Assembly (NCBI GenBank): GCA_030765045.1
Contig: CM060962.1
Span: 166,757,694-166,821,693, forward strand
Reading direction: 5' to 3'
Length of the DNA: 64,000 nt
From: Tenodera sinensis
Lineage: Eukaryota > Arthropoda > Insecta > Mantodea > Mantidae
Made by a program: the position numbers and the translations under genes
The notes under the pieces: model-generated
Databases searched by the model: none
The model's input: the letters and a program-made list of their open reading frames with translations, nothing else
Told to the model about the DNA's origin: nothing
Shown: piece after piece, positions 23,931 through 35,742 of the stretch
Layout: each line of letters starts with the position of its first letter
Numbering within the stretch: the stretch's first letter is position 1

Positions 23931-25646
23931 ATAGCGAAAGAAATCCAGAAACGAAGAAAACCAAACAAACTCCAAACTCAACAATCACTACACATACAGG
24001 CACATGTAGGTAACGAAACTGAATTAACCCCAAATCCCTACTACAATTAACCACACTTCCCATTTCCCCTCTGCAACCCAACTATTCACACTTTGCTATA
24101 AGGCACGCCTGTTTCGCGACCAGCCCAGAGAGCCTAGAATCTCTAGCTTTACGCAGCTAGGAATGCTATTCTGCAGTTCTAAGTGGCAGTGTGTGCAAAG
24201 GGAGAAACTCGTTCAATCAAAAGTGGCTGGATGTCAGAATCAAAACGACATACTTTTATGATAATGATAACAATAATAATGATGATAATAACCCCATTTT
24301 TAGTTTTTCTTTCGGACTAAGTCCCGGAAACCCCAAAGCACCCCATGCCGTTTAGAACAGGGCTGGGCAACGGTTGCTCAGAGAGGGCAGCCTTCTCATA
24401 GCCTTGCACTGATAACTGTATGTTTAGTACATAAAGGAAATGAAAGTCCCTCAAGGTATCCCGCGACTCGCCCAGAGCGTTCTTAACTTTTTTTTTTTTT
24501 AAGGTTTCGATCATATTTCTGACTTTCTATAGAATGTAATATAGCAACTGATGTGAGCTAGAAAAAAATTTTACGGGATGTAAAGTAAAGAAAAAACCAA
24601 TTCTGTTCCAAAGAAGCAATTACTAACCTGAACAGCACATGGTGTGCCCGTTCTTCTTACGGGCCTAGGTGAGGTGCTAAGATATTCTCACCATGTAGAC
24701 TACTATCATGACGTCATAACAGCAATCTGTGACAGTGTATTCGTGGTGCAAACAGTGTCTGTTGAGTGTATTTAAAGTGAATTTTTCCACTGGATATCAA
24801 AGTATGGGTGACTGAAATTGCTATTACATTAAGTATATTTCATAAACCTTTTCAATCACATTCATTCTGTGATAAGTTAGAGTCAGTTAGAATTAGGAGA
24901 GCTACTCCTGATGTGGGAAACTTAAGGACGGAGAAAATATGAACTTTGTGCGCACATTTAACTGTAAACTTATAGTTTGGTTATGCAACTCTGAAACTTT
25001 GTGTAAGTTCTTATGCTGGCCGTGTCTGTTGCTCGGGAGGGATAAATTCTCTTGGAACAGTAAACATCGGGGTTACTTGGTAGGTATAATTTATATAATT
25101 TCTATGTTTCATATTGCATGCCTTTGCAAAATTTTCAGCATACACATCTGATCCAGCCGCATGCAGTCATATGATGCAAGCGATGCTATGCTTCAGTGGT
25201 GTGCAATTAAATGGTAAGTAATTAATTCTATTTAAATGTTAAAATAAAGTCAATGCAGAGAAACAATTTCAAAACAGATGATCTACAAACTGCAGTAAAA
25301 GTTTACTTTGATGATCACTTAAACTCAGGGCTGAACAGGCAGAAATTTTGACAATAAGGGTGAAAGAGTTGAGAGGAACGGCTAAAGCACTGAACAGTTC
25401 TTCCTACTGAACTGAACTGAACCTCGTGTAGCATCACATTTGTAAAAGAAATATTTGTTCAGACAAAAACTTGTTATAGACGTGAAGGTACCACAGGATA
25501 TATATTAAGGCAATTAAAGTAGGCATAAGGGGGGGGGGGTGAAATTTTGGTTTAGATGATTTTGGTTTTTTGGCTTCCATTACATTTAAATATAATCAGT
25601 GTCTTTTATTGCACATAAATTACTAATGCGTAATTGTTATACTGGG
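23931..25646. other. non-coding stretch
   Basis: No gene recognised. An irregular GAT/AAT run lies at 24256-24292, a T tract at 24488-24502 and a G run at 25530-25539. CAGGGCTGGGCAAC at 24360 resembles hAT-type ends, but no partner was found. Confidence 0.5.
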
Positions 25647-25844
25647 AGCTGCCCGGGTTCGATCCCAGCAACCGTATGTGGTATTTGTGGTGGACGAAGC
25701 GGCGCTGGGGCGGGTTTCCTCCGGATTCTCCGGTTTCCCCCGCCATCTCATTCTACCGGTGCTCCATCTTCATTCCATGTATCATTGGTGTCACCGCCTG
25801 TGGTGCCGTATGCAGTAAAACCGGGCGTTAAACACTACAAAAAA
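25647..25844 (+). mobile_element. SINE-D, 5'-truncated, with target-site duplication
   Basis: Starts inside a tRNA-like T arm (CCCGGGTTCGATCCCAGCA, with B box GGTTCGATCCC) and continues with a body CGGGTTTCCTCCGGATTCTC and CGGTTTCCCCCGCCATC, ending ACCGGGCGTTAAACACTACA plus an A run. Identical 11-bp repeats GTTATACTGGG at 25636-25646 and 25845-25855 flank it, so both ends are well defined and the 5' truncation predates or accompanied insertion. No A box remains. Confidence 0.88.
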
Positions 25845-25855
25845 GTTATACTGGG

Positions 25856-26476
25856 TGCAGAAAAGAAAAATTGTAGGGCAGAAAGACAGAAAAAAAGAGG
25901 AAAAGGTTGAGGATAAGAACGAGAGGATGCAGAAGCTTTTTACTGCGCTACATGTGTCAATATTAAGCCTGTCATGTTAAGAGACTCCAATTGTGAAATT
26001 TTTGATGATATGCCAGATGTAAACAAAAAAGCAGTTCTAGTTACGGTCACTAGACGTGTCTGATCTTCAATGCCGTATTTGTGTTGTGAAGCTTACCGGA
26101 TGGTATGGTAATATCGAATGCTCATCTTGTTTAGTACAGTACATGCATGTATATAATGGTTAGTTTGACAATGTGCACCAGTACTCATCAGTTGACACAA
26201 TATGTAAGGACTTGTGCAAATTATGTTTCAGTTTGACTGGTACATGAAGATACTTCATAAAATCAAATTTCAATTATGTTCTTGCAGTGCTCCTGTTACT
26301 ATACTACATCTGCAATCCCTTGCTCCTAACCTTTCCACTCTACGATTTTCTGCACATGGTTTCTATGCACTCCGTATATTGAAAAAAGAGGTATTTCACT
26401 CTCTTGCACAAAGATGTTCCTCTCAGACAGACATTTTCTCATGTGTCTACTCTGCTTTTAGTTAAGAAAAGCAACT
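25856..26476. other. non-coding stretch
   Basis: No recognised gene or repeat. Confidence 0.5.
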
Positions 26477-26561
26477 GATGATGGTGGCGGTGGCGGCGGC
26501 GGTGGCGGTGGCGGCGGCGGCGGCGGTGGTGGTGGTGGTGGTGGTGGTGGTGGTGATGATT
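26477..26561 (+). repeat. (GGC/GGT)n trinucleotide array
   Basis: Interspersed GGC units change into a pure GGT run of about 12 units, then GATGATTAAAATAATAATAAT. Confidence 0.95.
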
Positions 26562-27682
26562 AAAATAATAATAATGATAATTGCTTGTACTGCTGCCCCA
26601 TTTTCGTTCTGTAGCTGGATTCTAGTGCCTCCCTCCGGATAGATACGCCTGCCCACAGCAGTGCTCAGAGTGCTATTGTCTTTCCACCACTCCTCATGTT
26701 CAGTGCCAACCTTTGACGTGTAAACGTGTCCATGATCGACCATGCAAGAATGGCACCCACGGACGCAACATGTATGTGTACACAGGAGTTTATGATGAAA
26801 TCATTAAACAAAAACGCAACAAATTGTGGGTTCTTTTAAATTTAATTTACACAAAAATCGTTGAATCTATTGAAATGCGCCAAAAAAGTAGTTTATTCAC
26901 TTTTCTATGAATATAGCCATAAATTAAGTCTTCAGTCAATAATAATTCAGTCAGGTAATGATAAATTTTTTGATACTTTTTTTTTCTTCTAGAAAACTAT
27001 AAACTTTTCAACATTTTGGCATTAGACTTTCTTGTTATTCACAACAAGAGAAATTTGCTGTTAAAGTCTGACGGATCATTTCACTTCCATTCTGTATAAT
27101 TATTATTTGTTTGAAACCCTCTGGGACAAACAAAGCAATGAAAATGTGATAATCATCAGCAGCAGTGCAACTAGATGTGTTGAGAGAAAATGTCTATCCA
27201 AAGCGTTTTGTTAGGCTATGCTACTGTGCTACTGCTTGAGGGATAATGTTTTGGCAGCCATAGAGGGAGAAGATGGATACTTTTGCAGGTCACAATCAAG
27301 TGTAAATGACCATTTAGGGAGTGGGTATTTATTCTCTTTAGTTCCTGGAGGAAAATGCCAGTGTCATCAGTGCATTTAACGATTTTCTAGCCGCTCTACC
27401 ACAGCATATAATTTGTTCAGCTACAGCAAATGTAATGTGGTGATATTAGTATGTTTGTAGTTTATTTACTCGAATGCATTTTTAAAAATCTTTTTATAGT
27501 CGCTTTGACTACTGGGTCTTGTCACGACTTCAAACATCAAGGTGTTACTCGTTAAACGGTTGATGTTGAGCCTTTATGAGTTTTTATACATTAAATTCAT
27601 ACACACATTCACACTCTGATACATACTTCAGTACTGTGGGAACGATAAGGAATAATCTTGGTTAAAGAAAAATTCACAGCCC
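26562..27682. other. non-coding stretch
   Basis: A less AT-rich block at 26590-26770 (for example CCTCCCTCCGGATAGATACG) looks like repeat or relic material, but I cannot assign it. The rest is anonymous. Confidence 0.45.
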
Positions 27683-27745
27683 CTAGCCGGGACCCCTTGT
27701 ACATCATGTAGATATTCTACCGACTGAGCTACGGGGGCCAGCCAG
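27683..27745 (-). mobile_element. tRNA-like SINE head, degenerate
   Basis: The minus strand reads GGCCCCCGTAGCTCAGTCGG, TAGAATATCTAC and GGGGTCCCGGCTAGGGGC. The A box TAGCTCAGTCGGTAGA is good, but the T arm (GGTCCCGGCT) does not fit a functional tRNA and the acceptor does not close. I read it as a SINE head or pseudo-tRNA. Confidence 0.55.
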
Positions 27746-28692
27746 TGAAGATTTCGTTTTGTAACTGTGAGCACAAACATTTTAGGTTAATAATGGCATA
27801 TATAAGATCATTTTGATACTGCCATTTCATTAAAAATTTAAAATAATTAAAGGAGGCAGACTAACTCCTGATCTTCCTACAAAGATACAAAAATCAAAAA
27901 CTTTTGCTAAGGATTTTCAACTTAGTTCATATCACAAATGTGATTCGTTAACAGGAAGAACTGCATTATATGCTTATATGCTGGAACTGTTTATTATTTG
28001 GGAAGGATATATAACTGGGTAAAACTAAGTTTCATATATTTGAGAAAATTGATTAAATCTATGACTAGTCATGAAATCAAGTGATGGTGCTGCAGTAAGA
28101 ATAGACTTCACCTCAACTTTTGCTCATGGTATGGCAATGATAACTTCAAATCCATCAGGATTACTTATTGTCAGTGCATAAATTTAGTATTTATAATAAA
28201 AAAAATTAACAGTCTAAAGGTTTATTGAATTCCATTTAGGGAACACTAGTATTCTGTTTCAATAACAGTTTTACATATCATTTACATTATGCACTATAGC
28301 TGTAATTGCATGAAATTATATCCGTAACAGACAATGAAAAGCTTCAAATTTTTAGCTGTACAGTTTGGAAACTCAAACAATTACACATCAAAAAGAGATC
28401 CTGAGTATTCTGAATCACGCAACAAAGTCATGTCAGAAAAGTTTGCTGGCAGCATGCTTATTGTTATCATTAAATGCCATAGAGAATGTGAAGTAAACAT
28501 TGGAGGAATAATTAATTTTCGGAGAATCAACTAGTATTATAGCAAAAAGAAAGACCAGCATTTTCAAATCACAATAAAAGTTCGTTTTGCTCACAAGCTC
28601 CATCTATGGCGCCTGAAAACTCTGAACCCTCTGCACACTGAAGTTATCATAGTTGTCTAACCACCCCTACAGCAAGCACACTCGCTATTGGA
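27746..28692. other. AT-rich non-coding stretch
   Basis: Nothing recognised. Confidence 0.5.
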
Positions 28693-28701
28693 GTGTGTGC
28701 A

Positions 28702-28732
<31 letters not shown>

Positions 28733-28800
28733 GTGCGTGTGTGCGTGCGTGTGTGCGTGCGTGTGTGCGTGTGTGCATGTGTGTGTGCGTGTGTGTATTT
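28693..28800 (+). repeat. (TG)n array with regular CG interruptions
   Basis: TG repeats broken by GCGTGCGTGTGTGCG-type variants, ending just before the mariner relic. Confidence 0.95.
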
Positions 28801-28845
28801 ATGATTGACGTTGGATGGAATAGCGTGAACTTGTGTTTACAAACT

Positions 28846-29064
28846 ATGGAAAGCAAAAAGGAACATTTGCAGCATCTTATACTGTTTTACTATCGTAAGG
28901 GCAAACCCGCCTCACAATGCCGGCAGAAAATTTGTGCTGTCTATGGGGAAGATGCAGTAACGTACCAAGAATGTCAAAAGTTATTTAGTCGATTTGGAGT
29001 TGGGAATTTCTCCCTAAAACAGAAAATTCGGCAACCGCACTGTCGTAGCTGTGCTGCGGCTGAG
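28846..29064 (+). pseudogene. mariner transposase N-terminal helix-turn-helix
   Basis: From the ATG at 28846 the product begins MESKKEHLQHLILFYYRKGK, continues CRQKICAVYGEDAVTYQECQ and KLFSRFGVGNFSL. This is the first DNA-binding motif of mariner transposases (Mos1/SETMAR type: M--kk-h-rhi-Lf-f-kgk-a----k-ic-vYGe-a-------~wf-~F--G-fsl). It is open for about 73 codons and the similarity then stops; the second HTH and the D,D34D catalytic domain are missing. An N-terminal-only fragment like this can still bind DNA if made, but nothing suggests expression. Confidence 0.75.
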
Positions 29065-29689
29065 GTGTGTTCCCAGGCATTCTTAGTGATTGAAACGTAA
29101 CGAGAAATGAATGAACTTACGAGACAATCTTATATTATTACAGGTAAGACACTCACAGGCATGTTCCTATAAACGAGTCAAGGGTGTAAATATGAGTCAT
29201 ATCATTTCTAGGCAACCATTTATACAAGCAATGTATTATTTTATGCATATTTATGAGCAGACGTTAAAAGACCACCACGACTAATTACTAGAAAGTAGAT
29301 TTAGTACCCAGCATCTGTTAACTTAAAGAACAGCCTCAAGCTCACTCACCGGACAATTCAGGCTTACATTCAGTTTCATACCTCGTTTAGAACTCAATGA
29401 ACATACAGACTGCTGATGAAGTTTTGATAAATTTCTTGGAAAGAATAGGCACTATATTTGAACAATTACACTGAATGAAATTCTTAACACATAATTCCAT
29501 TGAAGTTTTTTAATTTTTCGCAATCCACAAGACCACTGTGCAATTCCGCACACAACTCCCAAAATTGGACAAGGAAAGTTTTTCTTAGCATTGCAGGCGT
29601 GATGCTGAGCACCAGCTACTACCTTAGATGGGTAATTTAGCTGATCTTGAGCTTTTTATATAACTAACCCCGCGGCGTAAAAACCCTTT
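29065..29689. other. non-coding stretch
   Basis: Nothing recognised. Confidence 0.5.
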
Positions 29690-29992
29690 CCGGGCCAAGA
29701 CCTACGGCCCGGCCGCTGCGTGCCACACCTCTGCTCATCACAGACGTCATGAGTGCGGTGCGGTACTGAAAATTGTAACATAATCAGCATGCCGATCCCT
29801 CCCGGCCGGTATATGCGGTCTTCATGACCAGGGGCAGCTACTTCTCAATCAAGTAATTCCTCAATTGGCCCCTCAGGGACCTAACGAGTTGAGTGCAGCC
29901 CAGATCAGGTCTTCCAGCGGGAGAAAATCCCCACGCCGGTACCAGGAATCGAACCCAGGTCCCCCGCGCTTTCACGGCGCTGAGGAGACGGC
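29690..29992 (-). mobile_element. SINE-B copy 2, with T arm
   Basis: On the minus strand: a truncated tRNA-like head with GGTTCGATTCCTGGTACCGG (B box), then GTGCACTCAACTCGTTAGG-like sequence, GGCCAATTGAGGAATTAC, GAGAAGTAGCTGCCCC and a GC-rich end with CGCAGCGGCCGGGCCG. The first block is shared with 39745-40022 and the middle with 1200-1397, so this copy ties the three together. The 5' half of the tRNA part is altered (no clear A box). Confidence 0.8.
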
Positions 29993-30387
29993 CCAAAGGT
30001 TTTTATTGTATATCAAGTATTAAACATTTAGCCAAACGTTATACAAACACATGTATAAAACATCCAGCAGGGTGAGAATATGGAGAACATGGACGGTCAA
30101 ATATAACCAAAACTTGATTTATCCCCAACCTTTGCCAGTTCTTATGAGCTGAGTGGAGAGAAGAAAAATTTGATCATAAACAAGGAGCTTAATGCAATAA
30201 ATGCATCTGCCAGCCCCTATTATTTAACAGTATACTTCAATCGGAGCAATCACTAATAAATGCGGTTCGAATGTGTATGACATGTCATATTTTTATCATG
30301 GCTTATTTTTCCATGTCTAACTGAATTTAAGTACGTTTCCAACATTTGTGAATATAGTAAATCAGCTTTTAATGGTCATGTACATAC
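29993..30387. other. non-coding stretch
   Basis: Nothing recognised. Confidence 0.5.
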
Positions 30388-30626
30388 TGTGACATTGGGT
30401 CGTTCAACAATTTACGGACATGGGGAGGCCAGGTGACTTTGCATACGGCGAGCGGCTGTGTGCGTGACTAAGGAGGTCCAGGGCTACAGGACAACTAGCG
30501 ACTGTGTATGCGATCGAACAGCGTGAAAACACCGTAGTGTCCGGCAGCTATAGAAACTTCTTTGCTGAGTCATGCACACGTGCGCAAGGAAAGCACTCGA
30601 AGGAGGTTATGTCACGCCGGCTCCAG

Positions 30627-30634
30627 TATAAATA
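30627..30634 (+). promoter_or_regulatory. TATA box of the solo LTR
   Basis: TATAAATA followed about 25 bases later by GTGAGCAGTTAGTGAGAG, a plausible start region with an initiator-like CAGTT. Confidence 0.6.
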
Positions 30635-30965
30635 GGACAGACAGTGAGCAGTTAGTGAGAGTTAGTTGGTGTCAGTTTTTAGTAGTTGAGTATTACAGTT
30701 AAAGTGAATGATAGTTGTTTAAGTCGTGTGTACAGTTAGTTTTAGTTACGAGAGTGAATCGGCCAGCCTGTCAGCGAGCATGTATGTGTCGTCGAGTGAT
30801 TGTATCGTAATAGTAAAGATATAAGAGACAGTGAAACTGGAGAAAGACATTGAAAGACTCAGAAAGATTATCGGAAGAACAACTGTGAATTGTAATAGTA
30901 GAGAAGACTATTAACTGTGTTAGGAACGAGAAGGAAATTGTGCATTTGTAGTAAGATTTAGAGGA

Positions 30966-30971
30966 AATAAA
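30966..30971 (+). terminator. polyadenylation signal of the solo LTR
   Basis: AATAAA about 48 bases before the LTR end, the expected position near the R/U5 border. Confidence 0.55.
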
Positions 30972-31022
30972 GTGTTAGTAAAGTAAACGGACTTCGCATT
31001 TTTGCCGCCTTTGTTACAATAC

Positions 31023-31683
31023 ATATTTGACCATGTTTTAATGTTAGGTCATATTTGGGCCAAATATACGAATAATAGTATTCTTTTAGCCATTTTTATG
31101 TAGTATTTAACACTTCAGATATTTTTATAAACGTTTCATGACGTTTTCCCCTCAGCCCATTGTAATATTTGCTTGATGCTACAAACTACTATTCCATAAA
31201 CTACAGAGAGATTGAGAAAATTTTCAATAACTTTAACGAAAGTGATTCATCTTCAATCAAAAATGTATAACTATTGTTTTCATTCTTCATGCCAAGAAAC
31301 TTGTTCTTCTTTGACACTACAGCTCAGGGTGGGCCTCGGCCTCCTTCAAGAGCTAGCCTACATAAAATCAAATTTCTCTATAATATTAAAGCCCATCACT
31401 CGCCTTGAAACTATGGGCATGAAACTGTGTGGTGCATTAAGCATTGTGAAGGAATATAAAACGTATGAAAATAAAATGTTTAGAACAGCGGGGCACGTTA
31501 TTTATTAGAATCTATATTTTACTTATTGTCGACTTTTAAAAACACTTTTGCTCCACTCGCTTTTAAACATCCTTCAGGACTAGTTTCAGAGAGGCTGAAT
31601 GAGTCGGCCACCCATCCACTGCTATACATGCAGGGGATAAAATTGCCAGGATACTACTAAAGCGCCGTAATAATTGGTGTGGT
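31023..31683. other. non-coding stretch
   Basis: Nothing assigned. Confidence 0.5.
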
Positions 31684-31870
31684 TGAGTGAGTGAGTGAGT
31701 GAGTGAGTGAGTGAGTGAGTGAGTGAGTGAGTGTGTGAGTGAGTGAGTGAGTGTGTGAGTGAGTGAGTGAGCGCGTGAGTGAGTGAGTGAGCGCGTGAGT
31801 AAATGAGTGGTTGAGTGTGTGAGTGAGTGAGTGAGTGAGTGAGTGAGTGAGTGAGTGAGTGAGTGAGTGG
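31684..31870 (+). repeat. (GTGA)n array
   Basis: Nearly 190 bases of GTGA units with GTGTGAGT and GCGCGTGA variants recurring at regular spacing, which implies internal duplication of a longer block. Confidence 0.96.
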
Positions 31871-31930
31871 GTAGGTGAGCAGGATTTAAGTGCCCGTCGA
31901 CAGCTAGGTCATTGGAGTCCCTGGTGTGAT
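31862..31930 (+). mobile_element. short repeat E, copy 1
   Basis: GTGAGCAGGATTTAAGTGCC then CGTCGACAGCTAGGTCATTG. It matches 36132-36195 with the same GTGA-rich lead-in. The CCCGTCGACA..AGGTCATTA core is, from memory, part of a SINE-like repeat widespread in grasshoppers. Confidence 0.65.
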
Positions 31931-34010
31931 TGAAGTTTCTCCTCAGAATCTCTTACATACTATAAAAATCTACTGCTATGAGTTACCCACATTAAAGACA
32001 TCCATATTATAGGGATCGAACACTTGAGCTTCAGTATAGATTGAACACGTGCACCAGAGAACACGTGAGCACGCGAAGCACGTTTTAGGAAGGAGTGTGG
32101 AAAAGACAACTGACAGTAACCATGAACGCAGCAAAGGATTACAACGCTATTAAAACACACTACATTGACCTGAATGTAATTGCTTTATACAAATCTTTGA
32201 GCAGTGTACAGTATCCGAATATTCGCAAATTTGCAGCGTGAATTATGACAATGTTTGCCGGCACTTAAGTATGTGAAGTGAGATTTATTGTGCTACACTA
32301 TTATTTCTATTACAACCAGATTAATCTGTACTGTAGTGTTGTAATAAGAAGTATATATTCTGACTTGATAACTGTGGCAGTAATTTTAGGTCACACCCCG
32401 AGTTCACCATTTTTGTTACACTTTAATTTTATTATATGATAATTTATGAATTCTTAGTTCATAATTGGTGTTAAACTATGTTAAATTATGAGTAAGCTAA
32501 AACAGCTCTCCGCTATAAATTAATTATATTTGGTATGTTATGGATATACAGCATGGCAATGTCCTGATATTACAGCTTCTGTGATTTGAACAAACGACCG
32601 CCGCATAACTTACTAGTGAAGATAACAGTATCCAAGTTATATTTTGTTGTGTTATGGAGAAAGCAGAGAACTTTTGTTCCATGTTAGCATAATCTATTTT
32701 CATTTGTTAAAGATATCCATACATAATATTAAGTCTTATCCATCACTGGCCCTTATCCTCTCCTATGCATGCATCAGTATACGTCAGTCCCGGTAGCCTG
32801 CAAAGACACATAGCCAAGCGGTATGATGTGTTGTGTCGACACTAGTGTGCACAGACCGCAACGTCAACGTCCATCCTTGCTCTTTGACCGTCTCTGTTCA
32901 CCTTAGAACGCCGGTACGCAAAAAGCATGTAACACAGCTCTATGCGCTATGGCCTTGACACTGCTGCTCTGGGGATAAAATAACCGAGCGCAGACGGGGT
33001 AAAGTGAAGTACTTAATCCCCGTTTGATTTATAAACGTAATTGCTAGATAAATATAACACTTTCAATTTGCAAATAATCTACAATAAGTTGGAGGATTCG
33101 CTCGCTCGCGAAATCGTATTGTCTTCAACTTCCAGTCTGTAAATAGTAATTAATATAACGCTTTATAATCAATTCAATCAATTACTTTCGCGATTTCGCA
33201 ATATATTGCTAATGCATTATTTGAAATACCCTCTCTACACAAACGTCACGTGGTTTCAGACCGCTTCGTTGTTGGCATCATCTTAAGAGTGTTCTGCGCA
33301 TCCCAATTAGCTCTCTAGTCTGTTATTACTCTATGCTTGTGATACAGCACTAACACTCGGTCGTGATTTAATGAACGGGTAAGTTGGTCTGTTATGAATG
33401 TGTACCCCAAGCGCCTACCTGTGTAAACGATCGGTCCCCTTGACGGAAATGTAGGCCTACGAAAACAATCGCTATTGTGTGCCGTTTATTGGCTTTACAG
33501 CCTTTGCTTTATGCCACTCGGGAATATACGCCCTCGAGAAGCTTCTTATCTCCAGAACGTTTCTCGTTGTGTGTGGGATCTAATTAAGCGGCTGCTGAGA
33601 GCATAATAGGACAGTTAAACGATGTCTTCAGTGGACAGTAACAGTGAACAGCGCTACACTAACCGATTAGAAGACAAATAAAGTGTGATTAGAAGTAACT
33701 GGTATTCTTATGTGTTATAGTATGTAGTAGACAAAGTAACAACCTATTGTAATTTTATGTAAACCAGCTACCTAAATGAAAGATAGGACAAGGAATGTAA
33801 CTAACAAACCAGTTTTATTTATAATTAATTCAAACACAGTACTTTCCCAAAAAATCAAAATTAAATGGAAGTGTCAGATAATCATAGTGGCTAATGGATT
33901 TGCGCCTACACTTAATACTAATGAAGCTGCTTATAATACCTTGGTAACTTTGTTGTCTTAAGCTATTACTTTTAATGCTGAGCTATGCTAAATCGTTGAA
34001 CTCGCTCGAC
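31931..34010. other. non-coding stretch
   Basis: No supported gene. 32780-33700 is less AT-rich and contains promoter- or LTR-like fragments (for example CTGCTGAGAGCATAATAGGA near 33590), but I found no paired ends. Confidence 0.45.
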
Positions 34011-34057
34011 AAGGAACCGAGGATGGGAGCGAATAGCTCCTGAAACATGTTTTCCTC
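34011..34057 (+). ncRNA. hammerhead-ribozyme-like motif
   Basis: Core 1 is CCGAGGA (34017-34023; consensus CUGANGA with one change at the U). A stem follows, GGAGC (34026-34030), loop GAATA, GCTCC (34036-34040). Core 2 is GAAAC at 34042-34046 inside the palindrome ACATGT, which in minimal retroelement hammerheads can serve as a dimeric stem III. Stem I arms are GGAA (34013-34016) and TTCC (34051-34055 region). An extra U follows core 1. Self-cleavage is not shown; the U-to-C change would be expected to weaken it. Confidence 0.4.
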
Positions 34058-34060
34058 ATT

Positions 34061-35284
34061 AAAAGTAAGTGATATGGATAGTGTCAAAATAGATTAAATA
34101 ATTAACTAAATTAAAAAGTTCTTTAAAGCACCTTTGCTTAGAGTATTTGTTAAGTAATTAATAATATTCATGAAGAAGTTCGAGGGTACATACATACAAT
34201 AAATGTAAGGTTTTTCTATTTATAAAGACTGACACTGAAAGCATTTAACACCTAAAATCAATAAAGAACACTGCAAAATTGAAAATAGGCACAAAAGAAT
34301 AAAAAATGCTTAGCGGCTCCTCTTATGAGTTTGTAGGGGTTATTGTTCCAAACTGCCAGCATAGCAAATTTCACAATGGCTACTTGAGCCATCCTAAAGA
34401 GAAGTGTTCTCACAGACTCTCCTATGTGAAGGAGATTGCTTGCTTCAAATTGTCTTGGGCTATCAAGCAAATGTGACATGTTAGCATAGTTTACTGATGG
34501 CAGATCATTACTTACTTTTATCACTTCGCACAAAGGCGAAGTGTGACTTCTGTCGCAAGAAAAGGAAGGTACCCAAATCTGAATCATAAACATTTTGTGA
34601 TAAAGAAAAGAACACTAATATGGTGCGTTTATGTGGTGAACCATTAGATGACCAAAGAAAGTTTAATATTCACAGCTTTCATTTTACAAACTTTACATAG
34701 AGAAAGATACTAATGAAAGAACTCTAGATAGGTACAGTGAATTATATTGGTGACTGGAAAGGAGATATCGTACTGTGATAAGTAGGAGTGGTTTCTTTCT
34801 CTTTGAAACATCTGTCAAAGCTAATCAATAAATTGCCAAATATTTTATTTCTAGACTTCACAGCTAGTGTTTCATGATATAATACGAATTTAAAATTGTA
34901 AATAGTTTTAATTGGTGCAGAGAAACAGTTAAATGATAGTGGAAATGCAGTGGGTTTGAATTTCTATTGTACTTATTACAAATCTGTAGGGACTATGCAT
35001 GAGAAATTAGAAGATTTAGGTTTGCATTATTAGAATCTGACTAGCTTAACTACTTGGATTATACAAAGTTGCGTAAAAATTTCCGTTAAATAGGTATTAT
35101 AACATTTCTGATGGCACACTCAATAGCATCTTTCATTAATAATCATATTTTATTTTCTCCTTTACTTGTTCTTATCCCTCATGCTATGCAAGTAATTTCA
35201 GTCCTGGAGACTATGTACCTTAGTGTAACCCGATATTACACAAACTATATTAAGTTTGTAAGTAAAGATGTCCAATATCTTGAT
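34061..35284. other. AT-rich non-coding stretch
   Basis: Nothing recognised. The minus frame at 34258-34593 has no known motif. Confidence 0.5.
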
Positions 35285-35647
35285 AAACTAGGTGGCCCAC
35301 TGCAGCCGGCCCCACCGTAAGTAGATAACCCTTCGTGCGTTAAAGCAGTTGCAGAAGTTCACGGCGGAAGAGAGGCCAGTGGCGTTGCCGCCTGTCAGCG
35401 GGACGGGAGGTGAGAGGCAATTGAGCCAGCATGTGTACTTCGTGATAATAGACAATAGCAGTATAAACAACCGGAAAAGTCTTATTCTACTTATAGGATC
35501 TTTATTTTCCAGGGAATAAACTCACTCCTGTATATGCCGCTATTCTCTAACATTTGGATTGCAGATTGTAAAGAGCAAGCATGACGGCACTTAACGTTTC
35601 ATTGGCATTTCTTGGTTTCTTATTAATGTTATTGCTATATTTGTTTA
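35285..35647 (+). mobile_element. element C copy 1
   Basis: Shares with 38905-39517 and, inverted, 41280-41650 the ordered blocks AGGTGGCCCA, GTTAAAGCAGTTGCAGAA, TCGTGATAATAGACAATAG, CAGTATAAACAACCGGAAAA, TAAACTCACTCCTGTATA and CATTGGCATTTCTTGG, then runs into an ATT microsatellite. It has no coding capacity. The constant order and 3' simple-repeat tail suggest a non-autonomous retroposon. Confidence 0.8.

Positions 35648-35739
<92 letters not shown>
35648..35739 (+). repeat. (ATT)n tail of element C copy 1
   Basis: About 30 uninterrupted ATT units directly after the element C body. Confidence 0.95.

Positions 35740-35742
<3 letters not shown>

Larger units (their letters stand above)
30388..31018 (+). 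mobile_element. solo LTR (631 bp) with 4-bp TSD
   Basis: Begins TGTGACATTGGG and ends CCTTTGTTACA, a TGT...ACA pair typical of LTRs. It is flanked by ATAC at 30384-30387 and 31019-31022, a 4-bp duplication such as Gypsy-type integrases make. Inside are a TATA box (30627-30634) and, about 340 bases later, AATAAA (30966-30971), giving a U3-R-U5 layout. No coding sequence or second LTR lies within reach, so recombination between two LTRs probably deleted the interior. The sequence does not resemble the flanks of the Gypsy copy at 16-21 kb, so the parent is another family. Confidence 0.82.

Noticed and set aside
24355..24380. CAGGGCTGGGCAAC as a hAT terminal repeat
   Set aside because: No inverted partner found at a plausible distance, and the orientation does not fit the neighbouring hAT relic.
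27683..27745. Possible tRNA gene on the minus strand
   Set aside because: Good A box but poor T arm and no acceptor closure; fits a SINE head better.
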